64,000 nt of DNA from positions 51,503,695 to 51,567,694 of the forward strand of contig NC_012872.2 of assembly GCF_000003195.3 (NCBI RefSeq). The letters are read 5' to 3'. Positions 55,704 through 64,000 of the stretch are shown in pieces. The notes beneath the pieces are model-generated. The model ran no database searches and was not told the origin of the DNA. It saw only the letters and a program-made list of their open reading frames with translations. The position numbers and the translations under genes are program-made. The first letter of the stretch is position 1. Every line of letters starts with the position of its first letter. This DNA is from Sorghum bicolor (lineage: Eukaryota > Streptophyta > Magnoliopsida > Poales > Poaceae).

Positions 55704-55713
55704 GCTTATAAGA
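55704..55713 (+). promoter_or_regulatory. TATA box of the antisense gene in element C
   Basis: GGGCTTATAAGAGCC lies 120 bases before the ATG at 55825, with a CT-rich leader (CCTTCCGCTCTCATCTTC) in between. The promoter is directed against the retrotransposon's own coding strand. Confidence 0.65.
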
Positions 55714-55824
55714 GCCTAATAGGTCCGCCTGTACCGCTTTCGCTGCCATTGCCATCAAACCTTCCGCTCTCATCTTCTTCAATCTCCTGCATCTCCCTAA
55801 CTCAAGCCCACATTCTCACCTCTA

Positions 55825-58800
55825 ATGGCGAAGAGCGACTCCAGGAAGAGGGCCGAACTGATGGCCAAGGAGTGGAAGAAGTCTCGCAGCACCACAAAAT
55901 CTCTTGGTGACCTTGTCGATATGGGGCTTCTGCACGGCCCAGAGCTCGGCGGCTGGAGGGCACCGGAGGGGGAGAGCTACCCCGACCCTCGCGCCGGTGA
56001 GATCGTCGTATTTGAAGATTTCATCAAGAGAGGTTTTGGTGTTCCTGTTCATCCTTTTCTTCAAGGTCTTCTTTTGTATTATGAGATCGGGACTTGCAAT
56101 CTGCACCCGAACTCAATTCTCCTCATTTCCACCTTTATCCACCTGTGCGAAGCCTATGTTGGCATAGAGCCGCACTTCGATCTTTTCCGGTATCTTTTCT
56201 GCTTGAGGAAGAAGGGAGCAGTTGGAGGCTCCAAGGTTGCAGGTGGAGTATACCTCAACCTTCGTGATGGAATGAAGAATCGCTACCTGCACTGTCCATG
56301 GAACACTTCCTTGACCGAATGGTACAGGAAGTGGTTCTACATCAGGGAGGAACCGGGCAGCTCCACGTTCTGCGACGTGGGATACATTCCTGAGAAGAGG
56401 ACGAGCTGGACCGACCGCCCGGAGTTCGACAGTCCAGTGGCGGATCTCATGAGGCTGATCGACTGGTCGCGCCTGGACGGGCTTGGCGTGGTCGGCAACT
56501 TCATTTGCCGCCGAGTGATGCCCTGCCAGAAGAGGGTACACTCGGCGTACGAGTATGCCGGAAGCGCAGACCCGACCAGGATGCGGTCGGAGATCTTGGA
56601 GAAGGCGGAGGTACAACAGCTGTTGAACGAGCTGTTTAACTTCGCAGACGGAGGCTTCAACCGTGGCAGTGATCGGGTGCAAGCCTTCAAGTTAGGACGA
56701 CCAGCACCAAAGGTATGTAGCAGACTCTGTTTTAGCATTCGTATATCGTCGGCAGTTGACTCATCTCTGGTGCTTTTGCAGATCGGCGGTGTCGACCGGT
56801 GCACAGTGTATGTATCACTGGCACCGGGGATGGAAAATCCTGCGGGAGAAAACCCGCCAGAGGAGGACGCTGCTCGGTGTACTCATTACACCAGCAGTGA
56901 AGAGGACCAAGCCCGCCCCATCCCGACCTCCGAGGAGAGGGTAGCCGGGAAGAGGCCATTTCCGGCAGATCCTTTGCCGTCGGATCTTCCGGCGGAGAGC
57001 AGCCAAGCGCCGAAGCGTCGTCGGCTCGTGCGGATTGTCGACGACGACGACGACGAGGAGGCTGCGCCGTCGTTGGTCCGACGGCCTCGGAGCCGCCCAG
57101 ACACTGCGCCGGTCGCCACTGATCGAGTGGCCAGCGGCGCCGCTGCCCCGCAAGGTGTCGAGACGGGGGCACAGGTGCCGACCGGACGGGCGAGGAGGAG
57201 GTTCACCGCGACCCACCGTCGGTCAGACCTGTAAGTGTTCGACTTACGTATTTTGGACTCCTTTTTTTTTGTTAACTTTTGTTCCTGTAGTGCGGCATCG
57301 GATGTCGACCCTGGTCAAACTGCCAGCCAGGGAACGGGCGAGCCTGCCCGCGGTTCTGGGGATGCGGCCCCCCAGACCACAGAGCAGCCTACAGCTGCAG
57401 TCGCGCCTGGGAGCACTGAGGGGCTCCCGAGCGCGGCGCCGACTACAACAAGCAGCCCGACCAGGGCTGGAGAGGCTCCCCCAACTGACTCCTCGGAGAA
57501 GGGAAGATCTCCGACCGCTCCTCCTGCCGGGAGGAGTGAAGTCCCCCCGCCGCCCCGAGCAGGAGCCTCTTCGGCTGCGGGCTCCCCAGGTCTGGTCCAA
57601 GGGCCAGTAATGCCTGGGACCACCACCGGGGGTGACGCAGCACAGGAGGAGGAAACCCGGGCGGCCTCCGACGACGAGGTGGAGGAGATCGAGGGTCGTC
57701 CCCGTGATGGCCGCCAACACGTGTATGTGTGGCGCCAACGCGGGGATCACTTTATCGGTCATGAGGAGGTCGCCGAGACCGAAGAGGCCGCCAAGGTGGA
57801 GCGCGCGGCCAAGCGCCTTGTCGACGAAGTCAAGGTAAGCGGCTTTTTGTACTGCTGCGCATTCTTTTGCCTTGTCTTGCTTGATCGTTATATGCTTGCT
57901 TTGTAGGACGTAATGAAAACGGCGAAGTACCGGAAACGGTGCTTTGACCAGATAGAAGGCGTCATGGCCGAGAACAAGGCCCTTGCCGCGGAGGTAGACC
58001 GGTTGCGGGCGGAGGTCGGGGAGAAGGTGGTCGAGATGAGCGCCGAAAAGGAGCGTCGTCTCGACCTCGCTCGTCGTTTGGCCGACCAGTACCGGCTGCA
58101 AGAAGGTTAGTCACACGCTCCGAGCAGCTTCGCGTACTTGTATAGTTTTGCTTTGCTGACCAGTTTAGGATTCACGCAGACTTGGAGGAGGAGGTGACGA
58201 GCCTCCAACAAGAGAAGGAGCAGCTCAGCCAACAGCTCGCCGGTGCGCTGGAGTCCGGGCGGCGAGCAGAAGAGGAATTGGGTCGAAAAGACCGGGAGCT
58301 GTCTGGTAATGGGTGCCGCCTTGTTGGTTGCTGCCTGCCCCTTTGTTTGTTTGGTATGCTGAAAATAACGCTTCGTTTCCTTTGCAGTGCTCAAGGTGAA
58401 CGCCAAAAAGCACCTGGATGATCTGATCAAGGACCGGGACTCCTGGAAGGTCAACTGTTGCAGGATCTGGAAAGGAGTGTCCCCGGTCCTAGACCTGATC
58501 AGTCCCGAGCTCCCGGAGAGCCAGCCCCGCGCGCCGCAGTTGACCCCGGTCGAGAAGGCGCAACGGGCGTGGGACTGGCTCCAGCAGTTTGTGAAGGACG
58601 CCGGGGAGTTTGCCGGCGCGCACGTCCTCAGCATGGTGCGCGCCCACTACCCCCTGGTCGACTTGAGCAGGCTGGAGAAGGGGTACCCGAAGGAAGTCGG
58701 CCCACAGGAAGCGGACGAACTTTGGGGTAGTCTGCTGGACTTGTCGTCGACAGTGATCGGCGACATCAATCTGTGCGGAACGGCCACTCCTCCAGACCAG

Positions 58801-58962
58801 CCGAGCTCAGATAGGTCGGCCAGGGAGTTGTCGGGCGCGTCCGTTGCTGGAGATGGGCGGTCGACGCCTGCGGTCTCGACCAGCCAGGCGCCGGTGGCCC
58901 CGACCCCTTCGTCCGGGCAGCAGGGCCAGGCGGGTGATCAGCCCGAGCAGCTAGGCCAATAA
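55825..58962 (+). CDS. Antisense gene of Tat-like element (gypsy-type 'transposase_28' domain, coiled coil), six exons
   Basis: Exons are 55825-56712, 56782-57230, 57291-57834, 57907-58105, 58180-58305 and 58388-58962. Every intron is 60-90 bases with GT-AG ends, phases agree, and the joined frame is 926 residues ending TAA. Residues 1-296 form a globular part of the kind annotated in grasses as putative gypsy-type transposon domain (PF04195): AEIVVFEDFIKRG-like core, CPWNTSLTEWYRKWFYI, RSEILEKAEVQQLLNE. Exons 2-3 encode a disordered Pro/Ser/Thr-rich linker with a basic KRRRLVR patch and acidic runs. Exons 4-5 encode a long coiled coil; exon 6 a helical domain (KAQRAWDWLQQFVKDAGEF) and a Gln/Ser-rich tail. 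It lies inside element C opposite to gag-pol and converges on pol. Antisense ORFs are known in Tat-lineage elements such as maize Grande. Role unknown; no lesion is seen. Confidence 0.85.
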
Positions 58963-58963
58963 A
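58958..58963 (+). terminator. Poly(A) signal overlapping the stop codon
   Basis: AATAAA at 58958-58963 contains the TAA stop of the antisense gene. A second AATAAA lies at 59034-59039 and is better placed for cleavage near 59060. The 277-bp gap to the convergent pol stop holds nothing else. Confidence 0.5.
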
Positions 58964-59239
58964 GTAGTCTGTAGGAATAGACTAGTGTCTGCCCGTCAGG
59001 GTATTTATTGTAAACTTTGTATGTAAAGTTTGTAATAAAGTTTACTTTTTGTCATGACTGTTGTTTTGAGCGCTGTAAAAATATCTGAGTGACGTGTCAC
59101 CGTATTTGTCTTGGTTGTCGCTAGGAGCATCCATTGCAGGAGTTTTGCCGAGTGCTGTATGTGACAAGGTATAGGCAAAAAATAGAGAATTTCATTATCA
59201 AAAATTATAAGATACTTACAAAAGAAAGTCATTAAAACT

Positions 59240-62200
59240 TTATGGATAGAAGCGTCGCAGTTTGTCGATGTGCCAAGAGTTAGGCACTCGTGTTCCGTCT
59301 GGGTATGCCAATCTGTAGGACGTAGGTCGTGTGACCTCGGTCACCACGAAGGGTCCTTCCCAGGGAGTGGATAGCTTGTGCATTCCCTCCTGGCTTGTTT
59401 TCCATCGAAGCACCAGATCGCCGACCACGAAGGAACGGTCCTTGACGTTCCTGTTGCAGTATCGCCTGACTGCCACGAGATATTTTGCTGTTCGGAGACA
59501 TGAAACTAAACGCTTTTCCTCCATGCAATTGATTTCGAATTCTCTGGCGTTGTCGGCGGTCGTCTGGTCGAAATGCTCAATTCTAGGGGATCCGAAGTGT
59601 ATGTCAGACGGCAGGACCGCCTCTGCACCGTATACCATGAAGTAGGGAGACACCCCTGTGTTTCGACTGGTCTGGGTTCGGAGGCCCCAGACCACTGCCG
59701 GCAATTCTTTCATCCATCGACCGGGTGCTCTGTCGTTTTCGGTGTACAGCCTTTTCTTTAGGACGTCAACGATCATTCCGTTAGCACGTTCGACTTGACC
59801 GTTGGCACGTGGATGTGCCACTGACACATATTTTATGACTATGCCTCTGTCATCGCAGAAGTCCCAAAAAGTGGTGCCAGTAAACTGAGTGCCCAGGTCG
59901 GTGATTATGCTGTTCGGGATGCCGAATCTGTGTATGATTTGATTGAGAAACTCCACAGCCCTCTCGGAGGTTGCCTTGACCAGGGGCATGTATTCAATCC
60001 ACTTGGAGAACTTGTCGATTAACACGAAGACAAACTTGAAATTGCCCGGGGCTGGTTTAAATGGTCCGATCATGTCAAGCCCCCAGCAAGCAAAGGGCCA
60101 GGACGACGGGATGGTTTGAATTTCATGGACAGGTACGTGGGTCCTCTTAGCGAAAAACTGACATCCTTCGCAGTGCCGAACCAGTTTTTCTGCGTCGCCG
60201 ACCGCGGTAGGCCAATAAAAACCTGCTCGGAAAGCCTTCCCGACCAGCGTTCTAGATGCGGCGTGATTGCCGCAGGATCCAGCGTGTATGTCCTCCAAGA
60301 GCTTGATACCATCATCTTGGGGTATGCACTTGAGCAGTACTTCGGAGCTGGCGTTTTTCCGCATGAGTTTTCCGTCGACCAGGATGTAGTTCTTTGATCG
60401 TCGGATGAGGCGCTCGTTCTCTGTTTTGTCCTGAAAGCCTGTCCAGTCTGATATGTATTTGATGAACGGGGTACGCCAGTCACGCCCACCGGTTGTCGGA
60501 GTGGCGTCATCTATGAGCATTGCCTCGGTGGGTTGCTTGTCGACCAGGGGGGGGCTTACGCTCGGCTCATGGATGTCCTGGACGAAAATACCCCGCGGGA
60601 TTTGGGCCCGAGATGAGCCTAACTTTGACAACGCATCTGCTGCTTGGTTCTTGTCCCGGACCACGTGGATGTACTCTATGCCATAGAAGTTAGTTTCCCA
60701 TTTGCGAATTTCTTTGCAGTAGAGATCCATCTTCTCGTGGGTTGCGTCCCACTCCTTGTTGAGCTGGTTGATGACCAAAGCGGAGTCGCCGTAGACATAG
60801 AGGCGCTTGACCCCCAGTTCAACGGCTAGTCGTATGCCATGTAAGCATGCTTCGTATTCGGCGACGTTGTTTGACGCCGGAAAAAGGATCCGAAGGACGT
60901 AACGGAGTTTGTCCTTGTTAGGTGATACGAACAATATCCCAGCGCCTGCACCGTTGATGTTCAAGGACCCATCAAAGAACATTGACCAGTGGTCTGAGAC
61001 ATCGGGAACGGAAGGCTCGTTGAGATCCGTCCATTCGGCAATGAAATCGACCAGGGCTTGAGACTTGACAGTGGTGCGACTCTGGAACTCTAGGGAGAAT
61101 GGACATAATTCCATTGCCCATTTCACGATTCTGCCATTGGCGTCTTTATTGCGCAGGATGTCCCCGAGAGGAAAGCTGGTTGTCACCAGGACTCGATGAC
61201 CGTCGAAGTAGTGCTTCAGCTTTCTTGACGTTATCAGGATGGCGTATATAAGCTTCTGTATTTGTGGGTACCTGGCCTTGGACTCGTTTAAGACTTCGCT
61301 TATGAAGTAAACGGGTCTCTGGACCTTGAAGACGTGACCCGGTTCATCTCGCTCGACCACTATTGCCGTGGAAACAACCCTGTCGGTTGCAGCAATGTAA
61401 AGGAGTAGGTCTTCATTGGGCTGAGGCGCTGTAAGGACAGGTGGTGAAGTGAGGAAGGTCTTAAGCTGAGTGAACGCAGCGTCGGCTTCCTCTGTCCAAG
61501 AAAATTTTTCTGACGCTTTCAATAGTTTGAAGAAAGGGAGGCCTTTTTCTCCCAGCCTTGAGATGAAACGACTGAGGGCGGCCATGCATCCGGTTAGCTT
61601 CTGAATATCCTTGACATTTTTCGGTGGTCGCATGTCGAGTACGGCTTTGACTTTTGAAGGGTTTGGTCGTATGCCGTCGCGACTGACGACGTTGCCGAGC
61701 AGTAGACCGGAAGGAACGCCGAAAATGCATTTCTTGGGGTTGAGCTTCCACTTGTACCTATTGAGTGCCTTGAAGGTTCGGTCTAAGTTGTCGATTAGGG
61801 TACTCGCGTCCCTTGTTTTTACGACCACGTCGTCCACATAGGCCTCGACGAGGTCATCGCGAATCTCGTCGTGGAGGCATTGCTGGATGGCCCTTTGATA
61901 AGTGGCCCCGGCGTTTTTAAGTCCGAAAGACATGGTAGTGTAGCAGTATGCGCCGAAGGGTGTGATGAAGGATGTTTTGATCTGATCTTCTTCCTTTAGC
62001 GAGATCTGGTGATAACCAGAGTAGCAATCTAGAAAGGAGAGGAGTTCGCATCCGGCCGTTGAGTCGACCACCTCGTCGATGCGAGGAAGACCAAAAGGAT
62101 CTTTAGGACAGTGTTTGTTGAGATCGGTGTAATCAACGCACATTCTCCATTCATCATTCTTTTTGCGTACAAGAACCGGATTGGCGAGCCAATCGGGGTG

Positions 62201-62392
62201 ATACACTTCTTTTATGAATCCGGCTGCTAGAAGCCGTGTTATTTCTGTCCTAATAGCCTCCTTTTTGTCACGAGCGAACCGTCGCAGTTTTTGCTTGATT
62301 GGTCTTGCGGTCTTCGAGACATTTAAGGAGTGCTCGATCAGGTTTCGTGGGACACCGGGCATGTCTGCGGGTTTCCATGCGAAAACGCTCAC
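59240..62392 (-). CDS. Tat-like Ty3 pol: RT, RNase H, archaeal-type RNase H, integrase
   Basis: The 1050-codon frame is intact; the Met at 62392 is internal, since the reading continues upstream to a TAG at 62426. [46 protein letters not shown], catalytic YVDD. The tether RNase H (residues about 330-450) lacks some active-site acids. A second RNase H (from [16 protein letters not shown], with EYEACLHGI and YGDSALV) keeps D-E-D residues; this dual RNase H is characteristic of the Tat lineage. Integrase has the HHCC finger ([23 protein letters not shown]), Asp (WGLDMIGPF), Asp (IITDLGTQF) and Glu ([10 protein letters not shown]), and a C-terminal domain ending DKLRRFYP. Apart from the upstream TAG nothing is broken, so the element is recent. 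Confidence 0.9.
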   Translation of the reverse strand: MSVFAWKPADMPGVPRNLIEHSLNVSKTARPIKQKLRRFARDKKEAIRTEITRLLAAGFIKEVYHPDWLANPVLVRKKNDEWRMCVDYTDLNKHCPKDPFGLPRIDEVVDSTAGCELLSFLDCYSGYHQISLKEEDQIKTSFITPFGAYCYTTMSFGLKNAGATYQRAIQQCLHDEIRDDLVEAYVDDVVVKTRDASTLIDNLDRTFKALNRYKWKLNPKKCIFGVPSGLLLGNVVSRDGIRPNPSKVKAVLDMRPPKNVKDIQKLTGCMAALSRFISRLGEKGLPFFKLLKASEKFSWTEEADAAFTQLKTFLTSPPVLTAPQPNEDLLLYIAATDRVVSTAIVVERDEPGHVFKVQRPVYFISEVLNESKARYPQIQKLIYAILITSRKLKHYFDGHRVLVTTSFPLGDILRNKDANGRIVKWAMELCPFSLEFQSRTTVKSQALVDFIAEWTDLNEPSVPDVSDHWSMFFDGSLNINGAGAGILFVSPNKDKLRYVLRILFPASNNVAEYEACLHGIRLAVELGVKRLYVYGDSALVINQLNKEWDATHEKMDLYCKEIRKWETNFYGIEYIHVVRDKNQAADALSKLGSSRAQIPRGIFVQDIHEPSVSPPLVDKQPTEAMLIDDATPTTGGRDWRTPFIKYISDWTGFQDKTENERLIRRSKNYILVDGKLMRKNASSEVLLKCIPQDDGIKLLEDIHAGSCGNHAASRTLVGKAFRAGFYWPTAVGDAEKLVRHCEGCQFFAKRTHVPVHEIQTIPSSWPFACWGLDMIGPFKPAPGNFKFVFVLIDKFSKWIEYMPLVKATSERAVEFLNQIIHRFGIPNSIITDLGTQFTGTTFWDFCDDRGIVIKYVSVAHPRANGQVERANGMIVDVLKKRLYTENDRAPGRWMKELPAVVWGLRTQTSRNTGVSPYFMVYGAEAVLPSDIHFGSPRIEHFDQTTADNAREFEINCMEEKRLVSCLRTAKYLVAVRRYCNRNVKDRSFVVGDLVLRWKTSQEGMHKLSTPWEGPFVVTEVTRPTSYRLAYPDGTRVPNSWHIDKLRRFYP

Positions 62393-62425
62393 GTTGTCCC
62401 TTAGAAACCTGACGAGCGCGTCTTC

Positions 62426-64000
62426 CTATTTTGGATCCAGGTTAGCCCCGATGAGGGCTGTCTTCTCGGGGTTGCCTTCGACCAGCTGCACTTCTTTGTA
62501 CTCCTTGGATTTCGAGTTCTTTCTGGCTGTCTCCTGCTCAGGTAATCGGAGCTGGTCGGGAGGCAGCTGTGCGGCTTGGTTTGCTGTTTCCGCCATGCGG
62601 ATTGAGAGGTCGATTGCCTCGGTGATCTTGAAGCTTTCTTCTTCGCAGGTGTACGCGGTGTAGACGTTGCCTCTGATGGTGAGGACACCTTTCTCCGTGG
62701 GCATCTTAAGGACTAGGTATGAGTAGTGCGGGACTGCCATGAACTTTGTCAGCGATGGGCGGCCCAGTATGGCGTGATAGGTCCCGTCGAAATCCGCGAC
62801 TACGAAGTTGATGAACTCCGTCCGGAAGTGATCGGGTGTGCCGAATTGGACAGGCAATGTTATCTGTCCGAGGGGCACCGAACTTTGACCTGGCAAAACC
62901 CCCCAGAATTGGGCGTCGTAAGGTTTTAGTTGTGCCGGTGATATCTTGAGGGCGGGCAGGCTGTTGCGGAAAAGGATGTCGATGGAGCTTCCCCCGTCCA
63001 CGAGCACGCGCTCGAATCTGATGCTATTGATGCAGGGATCAAGAATCAGTGGGAAACGACCCGGCTCTAGGATAGCGGCCCACTGGTCCTTCCTGCTGAA
63101 CGAGATCTCCCTGTGGGACCACGCGGGAAATTTCGGATCTGCAATCAGCCCGTCCGTGCTGTCTATGTTGAGGCAGGCTCTCTTTAACAGCTTTCTTTCT
63201 CGCTTGGACTCAGTGGAGACCTTGCCCCCGAAAATGGAGTGGACCACGTCGGTGGGGCTGACGTATTGGTGTCGGGGGTCCCTGTCTTGGTCCTCATCCT
63301 CATCTTCGTGGTCGTGCCCGTCGCGCTTGTTATTTTTCTTGGCGGAGTCCTCTTGGGCGGCCCGCCGTGTATAGATACTTTTGAGGACGCGACACTCTTC
63401 CATGGTATGGTTAGACTTTGGGTGTAGCTGGCACGGTCCCTTCAACGTTTTGTTGTAGTCGTCTTGGTAGTCCCGTCGTCCATTGGGACGTTTGACCGTA
63501 TTTACTTCGTGGTCGTAGTCGCGGGGGCGTTTTCCTCTGAAGTCGTCGCGCCGCCGATCCCAACCCTCACGGTGATCGCGGTTGTCGGAGCGGCGGTGAT
63601 TTCTGCCGTCGTAGCGACCACGACCGTCATCTCGCCGGGGAGGCTGGTCGGGACCTCTCGCATCGTCTCGGATTAGTTTTTCTGCGTCGTCGGCATCGGC
63701 GTAATTTTTAGCCGTGGCGAGGAGCTCTGCTACCGTTGTTGGACGTTTACGCAACAGCTTGTTCCTCAGCGCTTCGTGGAATCGCAGGCCCTTGATGAAG
63801 GCTGAGATGGCCTCGTCGTGAGAGATCTTCGGGATTTTGAGGCGCATATCCGAGAATCGTCGGATGTAATCGCGCAGAGGTTCGTTCCTCCTGTCCCTTA
63901 TCCTTTCAAGGTCATACTTGTTTCCAGGCTGCTCGCATGTGGCGATGAAGTTGTCGATGAAAGCCTGGCGCAGCTCTTCCCAAGAGTCGAAGGAGTCCTC
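62426..64000 (-). CDS. Tat-like Ty3 gag-protease, partial at right edge
   Basis: The frame is open from the right edge (EDSFDSWEELRQAFIDNF) through the gag core (RDRRNEPLRDYIRRFS, KGLRFHEALRNKLL), a long Arg/Asp-rich region and one zinc-finger-like CQLHPKSNHTMEEC (CCHC variant C-x3-H-x4-H-x4-C), to a protease with VLVDGGSSIDILF (D-G-G in place of D-T-G, usual in this lineage) and AILGRPSL. It ends at TAG 62426-62428 after LDPK. RT follows in the same frame, so gag-pro and pol are separated by one amber codon. The gag start lies beyond the window. Confidence 0.88.
   Translation of the reverse strand, partial: EDSFDSWEELRQAFIDNFIATCEQPGNKYDLERIRDRRNEPLRDYIRRFSDMRLKIPKISHDEAISAFIKGLRFHEALRNKLLRKRPTTVAELLATAKNYADADDAEKLIRDDARGPDQPPRRDDGRGRYDGRNHRRSDNRDHREGWDRRRDDFRGKRPRDYDHEVNTVKRPNGRRDYQDDYNKTLKGPCQLHPKSNHTMEECRVLKSIYTRRAAQEDSAKKNNKRDGHDHEDEDEDQDRDPRHQYVSPTDVVHSIFGGKVSTESKRERKLLKRACLNIDSTDGLIADPKFPAWSHREISFSRKDQWAAILEPGRFPLILDPCINSIRFERVLVDGGSSIDILFRNSLPALKISPAQLKPYDAQFWGVLPGQSSVPLGQITLPVQFGTPDHFRTEFINFVVADFDGTYHAILGRPSLTKFMAVPHYSYLVLKMPTEKGVLTIRGNVYTAYTCEEESFKITEAIDLSIRMAETANQAAQLPPDQLRLPEQETARKNSKSKEYKEVQLVEGNPEKTALIGANLDPK

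Larger units (their letters stand above)
54582..55824. other. Element C 3' region: repeats and antisense promoter
   Basis: There is no protein gene. The phrase AGTCCCCGAGC recurs many times from 54585 to 55410. GGTGAAGTGTGCCCACTT occurs twice (54798, 54864). A 70-bp tandem array lies at 55091-55440, and a TATA box and leader for the plus-strand gene at 55704-55824. Confidence 0.7.

Noticed and set aside
56113..57216. Minus-strand frames of 130-190 codons opposite the antisense gene
   Set aside because: Complement of the coding exons; no gag-pol similarity and no promoter on that strand here.
57035..57610. A 191-codon plus-strand frame spanning the exon 2-3 boundary
   Set aside because: It reads through an intron in a shifted frame and is Arg/Pro-rich; the spliced frame gives phase-consistent exons.
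1..64000. CRISPR arrays, bacterial operons or ribosome-binding sites
   Set aside because: Spliced genes, TATA promoters, MITEs and plant retrotransposons show eukaryotic nuclear DNA; the tandem repeats seen have no regular unique spacers.

Overview
The window is nuclear DNA of a grass. I infer a panicoid relative such as sorghum, maize or sugarcane from the CACTA-type subterminal repeats, the Tourist-type TIR elements, the Athila-like and Tat-like LTR retrotransposons and the AT-rich intergenic sequence with GT-AG introns. I cannot fix the species. About half of the window is transposon-derived.

Region 1 (1-2572, minus) is most of a single-exon leucine-rich-repeat receptor-like protein gene that runs off the left edge. 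Region 2 (2573-12920) has no recognisable host gene. It holds a stack of DNA transposons: a Stowaway-like MITE, a decayed non-autonomous CACTA element (3017-5055) containing a tRNA-like SINE head, local tandem duplications and a clean hAT MITE, an LTR-like relic, two Tourist-type elements (one carrying a GC-rich coding fragment) and a hAT-like element full of GATTAGTC motifs.

Region 3 (12921-18626) is a nearly complete PIF/Harbinger element with matching TIRs and a CTG target duplication. It holds a TATA box, a leader intron, a three-exon DDE transposase with one premature stop, a Myb/SANT-like partner gene with one frameshift, and two extra reading frames resembling the RNase H1 N-terminal hybrid-binding (viroplasmin) domain, one followed by a membrane segment. 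These extra frames are the least expected coding content here.

Region 4 (19201-33390) holds two host receptor kinase genes on the minus strand: an intact single-exon thaumatin-kinase (PR5K type) and an intact seven-exon cysteine-rich receptor-like kinase (CRK) whose introns are loaded with MITEs. With the LRR protein they form a loose cluster of surface-receptor genes, which suggests a defence-related neighbourhood.

Region 5 (35748-64000) is nested retrotransposon sequence. A zinc-knuckle, LINE ORF1-like pseudogene is cut at 37740 by an array of Athila-like Ty3 elements. The order is LTR (37740-38924), internal A, a shared truncated LTR (45703-46585) carrying an inserted solo LTR (46586-47820), then internal B. 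All coding is on the minus strand. Copy A is badly decayed; copy B has a 934-codon pro-RT-RH-INT frame and an extra 209-codon ORF. Internal B is cut at 54121 by a Tat-like Ty3 element (C, 54122 to beyond the right edge). C has gag-pro and RT-RH-aRH-INT frames on the minus strand and a six-exon, phase-consistent antisense gene on the plus strand behind its own TATA box and five 70-bp tandem repeats.
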